A stretch of DNA of 20,234 nt, taken from contig DASPTB010000071.1 in assembly GCA_035623615.1 (NCBI GenBank), positions 1-20,234 of the forward strand. Reading direction: 5' to 3'. A program made the translations under genes and the position numbers. Origin of the DNA: DASPTB01 sp035623615. GTDB lineage: Bacteria > Actinomycetota > UBA4738. This document shows positions 6,818 through 12,484 of this stretch, one piece after another; position 1 is the stretch's first letter; each line of letters begins with the position of its first letter. Below the pieces are notes generated by a model that was not told the origin of the DNA, did not search any database, and saw nothing but the letters and a program-made list of their open reading frames with translations.

Positions 6818-8022
6818 GGCAGCTCCGCGGCGGCCCGCTCGAGACCGGACTGCGGGACGGCTCCCGCGACGAGCCACGCCGTGCCGCCGTGCTGCGCGAG
6901 CCGCACCGAGAAGAGCGGCCCGGAGAACGGAAGGAGCGATCGCGGGTCGAGCCCCGCGCCGCCGAGCGCCTTCTGGAGGGCCGCCGCGGACTGCACCCGG
7001 ATCGCGACGACCGACGTCCAGCCCGAGCCGACGACCCGCACGGGCGACTGCCGCTCCACGAGGGCGGCGAGACGCCGCCGCTCCTTGCCCGATAGGAGCT
7101 TCGCCTGCGCGTTCGCGGTGCCCGCCGGGCAGCCGCCCATCGCCGGCGCGCACTCGTACGGCGGAAAGCCGCCACGCGGCATCCGCGGGCCCGGCGGCGA
7201 CATCGACGACGGAAGCCTGGTGACCTTCGTGCCGCGTGGCGGCGTGAACGCGAAGACGCCCGAGGCGATCGGACCATAGCTCACCGACGTGTACTTCGCG
7301 CTCACTGCAGGCGAACCGGCGCCGCGCGCGTAGATCGCCCCGCCGAGGGGAAGCCATCCGGTCGCGTCGACGTAGACGTCGACGCGACCGACGAGCGTCT
7401 GATCCGTGCGCGGCTCGATCGACAACACGTACGCCGGGCGGCCGGCGACCGAGACTGTTCCCGAGACGAACACCTTCGTCGTCGGGTCGAGCGCCGTCAG
7501 CGCCCGCTGCGCGAGCTCGAGCGGATCCACGCCCGCCGTCAGCGGTCCGAGCGCGCCCGATCGGCCCGGGCCCTCCCCCGCGACGGAGGGCACGTTCGCG
7601 TGGACCGCTTGCATGGTGGTCGAGTCCCAAAGCCACAGGTCGGTCTTCGTAGCGATCAGCGATCGCTCGCCGGTGGGAAGGAGGTCCGAGATCCGCACGC
7701 CGTCGGGCGAGTTCCACACGCGAACGCGGTGGTCGCCGCTGAGGGATCCGATCAGCGCGCCGGCCCCGCCCGTTTCCGCGCCGAGGTCGGCGATGTCGGG
7801 CAGACCGAGGTCGACGTGGACGGCCACCATCCCGGAAACGGACGGATCGGCCGCGACGGCCCGCAGCGTGCGCGCGACGAGGACGTCGGGTGCGACGGCG
7901 GGCAGCGCGGGAGACGAATGGGCGGCGCCGGCGATGAAGGCCGAACCGGCCGCCACCACGGCAGCCACCGCCACCACGACGACGCCGCGAAGCCGCGGCG
8001 TTCGCGCCATCGGACCCGTCAC
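6814..8022 (-). CDS. LolA-like (DUF2092-type) exported protein
   Basis: A 402-residue protein. The N-terminus is MTGPMARTPRLR followed by a long Val/Ala hydrophobic stretch ending near AHSSPA (about residues 12-37): a signal peptide or anchor, without a lipobox cysteine. The middle has the beta-rich layout of actinobacterial LolA-like proteins: VSGMVAVHVDLGLP, then VRVWNSPDGVRISDLLP, LWLWDSTTM, and GRPAYVLSIEPRTDQTLVGRVDVYVD. A C-terminal module (VRVVGSGWTSVVAIRV to LFSVRLAQHGGTAWLVAGAVP) is typical of the same actinobacterial group. A Cys pair occurs in ECAPAMGGCPAG. It is the first gene of an operon with an ABC ATPase and permease, an arrangement recurrent in Actinobacteria. A role in moving or sensing lipid outside the membrane is inferred from the fold only. 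The GTG at 8022 follows AGGAAGG; a second start is the ATG at 8010. Confidence 0.88.
   Translation of the reverse strand: MTGPMARTPRLRGVVVVAVAAVVAAGSAFIAGAAHSSPALPAVAPDVLVARTLRAVAADPSVSGMVAVHVDLGLPDIADLGAETGGAGALIGSLSGDHRVRVWNSPDGVRISDLLPTGERSLIATKTDLWLWDSTTMQAVHANVPSVAGEGPGRSGALGPLTAGVDPLELAQRALTALDPTTKVFVSGTVSVAGRPAYVLSIEPRTDQTLVGRVDVYVDATGWLPLGGAIYARGAGSPAVSAKYTSVSYGPIASGVFAFTPPRGTKVTRLPSSMSPPGPRMPRGGFPPYECAPAMGGCPAGTANAQAKLLSGKERRRLAALVERQSPVRVVGSGWTSVVAIRVQSAAALQKALGGAGLDPRSLLPFSGPLFSVRLAQHGGTAWLVAGAVPQSGLERAAAELP
6823..6826 (-). promoter_or_regulatory. Ribosome binding site supporting a CTG start
   Basis: GGAG on the minus strand lies five bases before the CTG at 6817. It falls inside the last codons of the upstream LolA-like gene, the usual position for translational coupling across an NTGA overlap. 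Confidence 0.55.
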
Positions 8023-8097
8023 AGCTTCCTTCCTAGCACGATTCCGCGCGGGCGAGGAGGGCCGAGGGCCGGTCGGGGACCGTCTTCCACAACTTCT

Positions 8098-9225
8098 CTA
8101 TTCGGCGGCGGTCCGCACCAGCTGGATCGCGCTCGAGCAGGCCGCGAGGCGCTCGGGCAGCGGCACGACACCGATCCCGGGCCCCGACGGCACCGCCATC
8201 GTTCCGGCCGAGTCGAGGACGAACGGCGTCGTCAGGTCCTCGAGGAAGTACCGCTCGCTCGCGCTCGTGTCCCCGGGCATCGTCACCCCCGGGAGCGCGG
8301 CCATGGCGAGGTTCGTGGCGCGCCCGATCCCGGTCTCGAGCATCCCGCCGATCCAGACGGGAACGTCGCGCTCGCGCGCCGCGTCGTGGACCCGTTTCGC
8401 CTCGAGCAGTCCACCGACGCGGCCGGGCTTGATGTTGATGACGCGGCACGCGCCCATCTCGATTGCGGCGACCGCGTCGTGAGCGCTGCGAATCGACTCG
8501 TCCAGACAGACCGGAGTCCGAAGCCGCGCCTGCAAACGGGCGTGGTCGGTGAGGTCGTCGTGGCCGAGCGGCTGCTCGATCATGACGAGGCCCAGCTCGT
8601 CGAGTGCCTGGAACAGCGGCGTGTCGGCGGGCGAGTACGCCGCGTTCGCGTCGACCGACAGCGGTGTGTCGGGCAGCTCGTCGCGCACCCTCCGCACGAC
8701 GTCCAGGTCGCGTCCCGGTTCGATCTTCAGCTTGACTCGCCGGTAGCCCTTGGCGAGGTACCCCCGGATCTCCTCGAGCATGACTTCGACGGTCGAGGCG
8801 ATGCCGACGCTCACCCCGCAGGGAACGCGCTCGCGGACGGCCCCCGCGTGTGCGGCGAGCGACGTCTCGTTCGCCCGGAGCCACGCGTCGAGAACGGCCA
8901 TCTCGAGCGCCGCCTTCGCCATGCGGTGACCACGGACCCACCGCACGCGCTCACCGACCTGCGCGGGATCCGAGATCGGGCCGCCGGCAAGGACGGAGGG
9001 GATCAGGAAGCGAGCGAGCGAGATTCGTGCCCCATCGTTCCACTCGTCGCCGTAGCGCGGCTCGACGTCGGCGACGCATTCGCCCCAACCGGTGACATCG
9101 CCCGCGTCCACGCGCAGCAGCAGACAGCGCTTCTCGGTGTCCTCGCCGAAGCTCGTACGGAAGGGGCGCACGAGCGGCAGCGCCACCTCGCGAAGCTCCA
9201 CCGAGCGCAGGGCGATGTCGCTCAT
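8098..9225 (-). CDS. menC: Enolase-superfamily o-succinylbenzoate synthase / N-acylamino acid racemase
   Basis: A 375-residue enzyme of the muconate-lactonizing subgroup. The catalytic set is complete: K165 and K167 in VKLKIEP (KxK), Mg ligands D192 (SVDANAAY), E217 (MIEQPLG) and D242 (CLDESI), and K266 (INIKPGRVGG) on the opposite face. GGMLETGIGRATN and the C-terminal GDTSASERYFLEDL with SGPGIGV are hallmarks of the OSBS/NSAR family. Members either dehydrate SHCHC to o-succinylbenzoate for menaquinone, or racemise N-acyl or N-succinyl amino acids, or do both; sequence alone does not separate these. No other men gene is in the window. The adjacent GNAT gene favours an N-succinylamino acid racemase role. 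ATG 9225 is chosen because the conserved N-terminal strands begin at once; the frame is open 50 codons further upstream into the GNAT gene. Confidence 0.92.
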   Translation of the reverse strand: MSDIALRSVELREVALPLVRPFRTSFGEDTEKRCLLLRVDAGDVTGWGECVADVEPRYGDEWNDGARISLARFLIPSVLAGGPISDPAQVGERVRWVRGHRMAKAALEMAVLDAWLRANETSLAAHAGAVRERVPCGVSVGIASTVEVMLEEIRGYLAKGYRRVKLKIEPGRDLDVVRRVRDELPDTPLSVDANAAYSPADTPLFQALDELGLVMIEQPLGHDDLTDHARLQARLRTPVCLDESIRSAHDAVAAIEMGACRVINIKPGRVGGLLEAKRVHDAARERDVPVWIGGMLETGIGRATNLAMAALPGVTMPGDTSASERYFLEDLTTPFVLDSAGTMAVPSGPGIGVVPLPERLAACSSAIQLVRTAAE

Positions 9226-9263
9226 CGCGGACGCAGAGGCGTGCACGGCTCTCTCAGCATTCG

Positions 9264-10118
9264 TCAGGTCACCTGACCATCTGCGAACAAATAGACCGCC
9301 TCGCGCGTCAGGGCCACCGCCGAAAGGCCTGCGGCGAAGCACTTCGCGAACGCCTCCGCGGCCGCCGAACGCCACTCGGCCGCGAGCGCTGCGTCGCGGG
9401 CGCGGAGCTCCGGATAGTCGCGCGGGATCGCGACAGAGGCACGGGCACCGATCGCCGCGCCGGTGAGCGACGGCCGGACGTCACCATCGGCGCCGGCACA
9501 CTCGAGGACGGCGGTCGCGTCCTCGAGACCGGGAAGCGGAGCCGGATCTCCCGCGGCTCTCGCCGTCACGCCCGCGTCCCGGAGCCGCCACCTGACCTCG
9601 AAGCGGTCGCTTCGATCGTTCGCGTTCAGCAGGTCGTCCATCTCGCCGTAGAAGTCGGGCAGGAACTCGGTCGCCGCTGCCCCGAGCTTCATCAGGTTGA
9701 ACCAGGCGTTGCGGGCGAGCAGCGGATCGTAGGTCCAGCGGACGTCGTCGATCCCTTCGTCGAGGGCGGCCGCGCGCTGCGCGAGCTTCAGGGCGAACCC
9801 GACGCCGCCGTGCCGCCGATCCGGAACGACGGCCAGCATGTGCGAGTGGACGTGCAGGCCTCCGGCCGTGCCGAGAAATCCGAGGACGAACCCCACGAGG
9901 GATCCGTCGTCCGCCTCGGCGCCGATCACGCCGGAGTCCGCGTGCTCCAGGGCCCGAAGGGTCTCGCGCGGGAGCGCCTGGCCCCCCCACGTGTGCTCGA
10001 TCAGCCGCAGCACGAGGTCGGCGTCGTCGAGGGTCGTCAATCGCCGCAGCGACACACCGGCGTTCGCCGCCGCCCGCGAGGCGGCGGTCCACGCGTCGGA
10101 CCCGGCGGCCGCGCTCAT
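9264..10118 (-). CDS. GNAT-family acyltransferase (COG3375-like), partner of the racemase
   Basis: A 284-residue protein. The GNAT core has the acyl-CoA-binding segment HMLAVVPDRRHGGVGFALK (about 93-111, with R-x-x-G-x-G-like RRHGGVG) and the motif WTYDPLLARNAWFNLMKLGA (about 128-147), characteristic of predicted acetyltransferases of the COG3375 group. In Geobacillus a GNAT enzyme next to the racemase N-succinylates D-amino acids, so succinyl-CoA may be the donor here; that is inferred from neighbourhood. The C-terminal ~100 residues (SVAIPRDYPELRARD and so on) are the normal extension of the group. The gene ends 38 bases before the racemase start. ATG 10118 is preferred over the ATG at 10214: the longer form would translate through a perfect palindrome and a -10 hexamer and lacks the family's sequence. 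Confidence 0.9.
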   Translation of the reverse strand: MSAAAGSDAWTAASRAAANAGVSLRRLTTLDDADLVLRLIEHTWGGQALPRETLRALEHADSGVIGAEADDGSLVGFVLGFLGTAGGLHVHSHMLAVVPDRRHGGVGFALKLAQRAAALDEGIDDVRWTYDPLLARNAWFNLMKLGAAATEFLPDFYGEMDDLLNANDRSDRFEVRWRLRDAGVTARAAGDPAPLPGLEDATAVLECAGADGDVRPSLTGAAIGARASVAIPRDYPELRARDAALAAEWRSAAAEAFAKCFAAGLSAVALTREAVYLFADGQVT

Positions 10119-10125
10119 GGGCGTC

Positions 10126-10131
10126 ACTCTA
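10126..10131 (-). promoter_or_regulatory. -10 hexamer TAGAGT, predicted leaderless start of the GNAT gene
   Basis: On the minus strand TAGAGT is followed by seven bases and then ATG 10118, with no Shine-Dalgarno sequence between. With a 17-base spacer the -35 hexamer would fall on the centre of the 36-bp palindrome at 10136-10171 (ATGCGG, a poor -35). Confidence 0.45.
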
Positions 10132-10135
10132 AAGG

Positions 10136-10171
10136 CGGGAGCGGGGACCCGCATGCGGGTCCCCGCTCCCG
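10136..10171. repeat. Perfect 36-bp palindrome (operator or terminator stem)
   Basis: The 18 bases at 10136-10153 (CGGGAGCGGGGACCCGCA) are exactly reverse-complemented at 10154-10171, with no mismatch and no spacer. As RNA this would fold into a very stable GC stem with a minimal loop. On the minus strand it is followed by GCCTTTAGAG and on the plus strand by TTTCGCC, so it carries only a three-T run either way. It lies 18 bases upstream of the GNAT start codon. It may terminate the short upstream transcript, or act as a DNA operator over the GNAT -35 region. Confidence 0.75.
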
Positions 10172-10333
10172 TTTCGCCTTCGAATCCACCCGCCGACGCT
10201 TCGGCACTCGTCATTCGCGCCGCCCGGTCGACCAGCCCGGGATCGGGGGATCGGTGGTCTGGTTGGATTCCGCCGGGTCGGGCCCGGCGAGCGAGCGGGG
10301 CGGTTCAGCTACCCCGGCCCGCCGAGGGACGGC

Positions 10334-10375
10334 CTAGCAGCCAGCCACCTCGAGGGTCGCGTGCTTATCTTGCAA
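10334..10375 (-). CDS. Candidate 13-residue peptide ending in Gly-Cys, unknown
   Basis: From TTG 10373-10375 to TAG 10334-10336 the frame reads MQDKHATLEVAGC. It has no homologue that I recognise. Support is indirect: an AGGAGG nine bases upstream inside an 18-base region matching the anti-Shine-Dalgarno tail, and a well-spaced promoter just upstream. The peptide could be a leader peptide whose translation controls downstream RNA folding, or a small functional or precursor peptide with a C-terminal cysteine. No peptide-modifying enzyme gene is nearby. An overlapping 33-codon ATG frame and a 6-codon GTG frame exist, but neither is spaced properly from the Shine-Dalgarno sequence. Confidence 0.4.
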   Translation of the reverse strand: MQDKHATLEVAGC

Positions 10376-10376
10376 G

Positions 10377-10394
10377 CTGGACCACCTCCTTTCT
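10377..10394 (-). promoter_or_regulatory. Extended Shine-Dalgarno region nearly identical to the complement of the 16S rRNA tail
   Basis: On the minus strand AGAAAGGAGGTGGTCCAG pairs with the bacterial 16S 3' tail (CTGGATCACCTCCTTTCT) at 17 of 18 positions. Natural ribosome binding sites usually match 4-8 bases. The plus strand therefore looks like a copy of the last 18 bases of 16S rRNA, without the rest of the gene. Confidence 0.65.
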
Positions 10395-10405
10395 CTCGTG
10401 CGTCC

Positions 10406-10434
10406 ATCCTGCACCGGGTTCGCGTTTGGGACAA
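10406..10434 (-). promoter_or_regulatory. Sigma-70-like promoter: TTGTCC, 17 bases, CAGGAT
   Basis: The -35 TTGTCC is at 10429-10434 and the -10 CAGGAT at 10406-10411 (minus strand), with the optimal 17-base spacer. Transcription would begin near 10399, a few bases before the extended Shine-Dalgarno region. This is the best -35/-10 pair seen in the window. Confidence 0.55.
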
Positions 10435-10496
10435 GCGGCCGGGGCAGGGTTCGCGCGGGAGTCTCGGACCAAGAGGTGGCGTGGTGCGCGGCGCCG

Positions 10497-11192
10497 TCAG
10501 GCGGCGGCGCGTTCCGAAGGCCTGACCGAGAGCATGACCGGGGGGAGCTCCCGGCGGACGAGGACGTCCTTCACCGCGAGCTGCAGCCGCAGGGCCATCC
10601 CGGCGGCGTCCGCGAGCGTGGCGCGCGGAACGTAGAGCGTGAGCTCATCGGTACCGGTTCGGTAGACCTGGTCCTCGGCACGCATCGCGAACGGGATCGC
10701 CTCGACGATCGCCCGCAGGATCCCCTCGGCCGGAGCGTCCCCGTACTGAGCGCGGATCTCGGCGAGCGGCGAGATGTCCATGGTCACCAGCGCCCCGGAG
10801 ACGCGCGAACCGCGCAGCGAAATCTCGCGCTCGAGGGCGTACCGTGTCGCGGCTCCCGTCGACGCGTCCCACAACTCCGGCTCGGGCTCCTTGACCCGGC
10901 CGAACATGTCGGTCGGCGCCGCGGGAGTCTCCTCCTCCACGGAGATGGGCTCGAGGGCAAGCGACGGCAGGCCGATGCGGATCTCGCCGGGATCGCCCGG
11001 ACCGTCGATCCACAGCTCCGCGTCGAGCTCTCCTGAAAGGACCGACTCGGCGTCGGGCGCGCCCTCGCCCTCGCGGAGCAGCAGTGCCTGCAGTGAGAAG
11101 AGCAGGTCGCCCACCTCGGTGGAGAACACCGGCGGGACATCTCTCGGCGTGGTGGTCTGTGTCTGCCCGGGGTCGATCTGGACGTCCGACAT
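10497..11192 (-). CDS. Degenerate GGDEF-domain protein
   Basis: A 231-residue soluble protein. Residues 1-100 are acidic, Pro/Thr-rich and contain a predicted helix (STEVGDLLFSLQALLLREG). From about residue 107 a GGDEF fold is recognisable: LWDASTGAATRYALEREI corresponds to the D-x-x-T-G-L-x-N-R-x-x-F-E entry of GGDEF domains, ALVTMDISPLAEIRAQYG to the first metal-binding strand, and YRTGTDELTLYVP (178-184 = RTGTDEL) to R-x-G-G-D-E-F. The signature is thus GTDEL: the second Gly is Thr and the Phe is Leu, while Asp and Glu remain. Diguanylate cyclase activity is doubtful; a GTP- or c-di-GMP-binding or scaffold role is possible. ATG 11192 follows GGGAG. The gene stands alone, with a 378-base gap downstream. 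Confidence 0.82.
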   Translation of the reverse strand: MSDVQIDPGQTQTTTPRDVPPVFSTEVGDLLFSLQALLLREGEGAPDAESVLSGELDAELWIDGPGDPGEIRIGLPSLALEPISVEEETPAAPTDMFGRVKEPEPELWDASTGAATRYALEREISLRGSRVSGALVTMDISPLAEIRAQYGDAPAEGILRAIVEAIPFAMRAEDQVYRTGTDELTLYVPRATLADAAGMALRLQLAVKDVLVRRELPPVMLSVRPSERAAA

Positions 11193-11279
11193 GGCTCCCG
11201 TCCCTCGCGTCGACGCGGGCGAGGGCCTCCGTTCGCCTCAAATGTCGGCGCGGAGCCGGGTGCGCTTGAGCGCGGGGTG

Positions 11280-11312
11280 AGGTGTGCTCAGGCCCCGGGA
11301 GGTGTGCTCAGG
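11280..11312. repeat. 13-base direct repeat at a gene end
   Basis: AGGTGTGCTCAGG occurs at 11280-11292 and again at 11300-11312, a 20-base period. The second copy contains the stop codon of the small minus-strand membrane-protein gene; the first duplicates that stop just downstream. A small tandem duplication is the simplest explanation. Confidence 0.8.
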
Positions 11313-11505
11313 CTCCCGCGGGAGGCGGAAGCTCCTGCCACTCGTCCTCTTCGAACTCGGAGCTGCGCCCCTGGAAGAACTTCACCGCAGCCGCAACGAT
11401 GGCGGCGAGGATCGCGAACAGAAAGAACTTCTTCACCTTTCCACCCTTCTTCTTCGTCTCTTCCTGTGCTTGCTCTTCCATCTGGTCCACCTGCTCTTCG
11501 GCCAT
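11308..11505 (-). CDS. Small single-pass membrane protein
   Basis: A 65-residue protein. It has an acidic, Glu/Gln-rich N-terminus (AEEQVDQMEEQAQEE), a basic KKKGGKVKK stretch, one transmembrane helix (FFLFAILAAIVAAAVKFF, about 28-45) and an acidic tail, EFEEDEWQELPPP. The Lys cluster before the helix predicts an N-in topology. It resembles small actinobacterial proteins of the DLW-39 type, which also pair one N-terminal helix with a D/E-x-W motif, but this similarity is weak. The ATG at 11503-11505 has AGGAGG seven bases upstream. Function unknown. Confidence 0.78.
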   Translation of the reverse strand: MAEEQVDQMEEQAQEETKKKGGKVKKFFLFAILAAIVAAAVKFFQGRSSEFEEDEWQELPPPAGA

Positions 11506-11542
11506 CGCGCCGCCTCCTGCGCCGGATTCCACGGTCAAGGCC

Positions 11543-11548
11543 ATCCTA
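11543..11548 (-). promoter_or_regulatory. -10 hexamer TAGGAT upstream of the small membrane-protein gene
   Basis: TAGGAT on the minus strand with a weak -35 (TTCGGG) 17 bases upstream. Transcription would start near 11536, giving a leader of about 30 bases that contains the AGGAGG ribosome binding site. Confidence 0.4.
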
Positions 11549-11698
11549 CACAAGGACCGATTCGCCCCGAACGGCCGCCCGGAGGGGCGCATCGGGGGCG
11601 GCCGCCGCACGGTCAAGTCAGCCCTTCCGGTTTCCGATATCTCATCAGCTGAGGAAATGTTCCCCGGCGATTCGCGCTCGGGCAGAAGGGAGTTTCGC

Positions 11699-12469
11699 AT
11701 GCAGGCGGAGGTGAAGGGCACCGTTCTCCCGGTGCTCGAGATGACGCTCCAGCCCGGCGACAAGCTCGTCGCCGAGTCGGGCGAGCTGTCGTGGATGAGC
11801 GACGCGATCCAGCTGGCGACGATGACGCAGACCGGCGGAGCCAAGGGCGTGCTCGGGGTGGTCAAGCGGGCGGCCGGCGGCGGCGGGATCTTCATGAGCG
11901 AGTACACCGCCGAGGGCGGCCCGGGAATGGTCGCCTTCTCCACCAAGCTGCCCGGACAGATCCTTCCCATCAAGGTCGAGCCCGGACCCGGTTACATGGT
12001 GCACCGGCACGGGTTCCTCTGCGGGACAGAGGGCGTCACGCTCACGATGGGCTTCCAGAAGCGCTTCGGCGCCGGGATGTTCGGCGGCGAGGGGTTCATC
12101 CTGCAGAAGGTCGAGGGCGCCGGAGACGCATGGATCGAGCTCGACGGCGAGGTCATGATCTACGACCTGCAGCCGGGACAGAGCCTGCGCGTGCACCCCG
12201 GCCACGTGGGGCTCTTCCAGGAGCAGGTGTCGTTCGACCTGACGACCGTCCCGGGGATCAAGAACAAGTTCTTTGGCGGCGACGGGCTCTTCCTCGCAAA
12301 ACTCACCGGGCCGGGACGCGTCTGGCTGCAGTCCCTGCCGATCTCGAACCTGGCCGCCGCGATCGCGCCCTACCTCCCGCAGCAGGAAGACGCCTCGAGC
12401 GGGAGCGTCGGTGGAGCGGCTGCCGCGGGAATCGCCGGAGCGGCACTCAAGGGAATCTTCGGGAACTAG
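11699..12469 (+). CDS. AIM24 family protein (TIGR00266-like)
   Basis: A 256-residue protein of the AIM24 family (double-stranded beta-helix, TRAP-like), found in bacteria, archaea and mitochondria and of unclear biochemical role. The family pattern is clear: an early LQPGDKLVAESGELSWMS, then the glycine-rich block VKRAAGGGGIFMSEYTA, FSTKLPGQILPI, and GEGFILQKVEGAGDAWIELDGEV, ending with GLFLAKLTGPGRVWLQSLPIS and a Gly/Ala-rich tail (GGAAAAGIAGAALKGIFG). There is no signal peptide. ATG 11699 follows AGAAGGGAG with a six-base gap; an in-frame ATG at 11657 would add 14 residues outside the conserved domain. It is convergent with the DDAH-like gene, only 15 bases apart. Confidence 0.92.
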   Translation: MQAEVKGTVLPVLEMTLQPGDKLVAESGELSWMSDAIQLATMTQTGGAKGVLGVVKRAAGGGGIFMSEYTAEGGPGMVAFSTKLPGQILPIKVEPGPGYMVHRHGFLCGTEGVTLTMGFQKRFGAGMFGGEGFILQKVEGAGDAWIELDGEVMIYDLQPGQSLRVHPGHVGLFQEQVSFDLTTVPGIKNKFFGGDGLFLAKLTGPGRVWLQSLPISNLAAAIAPYLPQQEDASSGSVGGAAAAGIAGAALKGIFGN

Positions 12470-12484
12470 CGGCCGGGCATCGGC

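Larger units (their letters stand above)
10119..10496 (-). other. Unusual 378-base intergenic region: promoter, tiny ORF, hairpins, palindrome
   Basis: Read on the minus strand from 10496 down, this stretch holds in order: a promoter with TTGTCC and CAGGAT 17 bases apart, a very strong Shine-Dalgarno region, a 13-codon ORF (TTG to TAG), a GC-rich leader with a clean hairpin (GCCGGG/CCCGGC at 10272-10288), the 36-bp palindrome, and the TAGAGT element of the GNAT gene. No known riboswitch or ncRNA family was recognised by eye. The layout fits an attenuated leader or an independent small RNA/peptide gene. Confidence 0.5.

Noticed and set aside
4911..7277. A 788-codon minus-strand frame across the ABC operon
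   Set aside because: Arg/Ser-rich shadow in another frame of the ATPase and permease genes, which have full motif support.
6818..7717. N-terminal extension of the ATPase reading frame by 300 codons
   Set aside because: The extension is out-of-frame sequence of the LolA-like gene, which has a signal peptide and family motifs. The ATPase domain starts normally at the CTG.
10119..10214. Longer start for the GNAT protein at ATG 10214
   Set aside because: It would translate the 36-bp palindrome and the -10 hexamer, and the added residues do not look like the family's N-terminus.
10330..10400. A 16S rRNA gene end on the plus strand
   Set aside because: Only the last 18 bases resemble 16S rRNA. 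The conserved helix 44/45 sequence that should precede them is absent.
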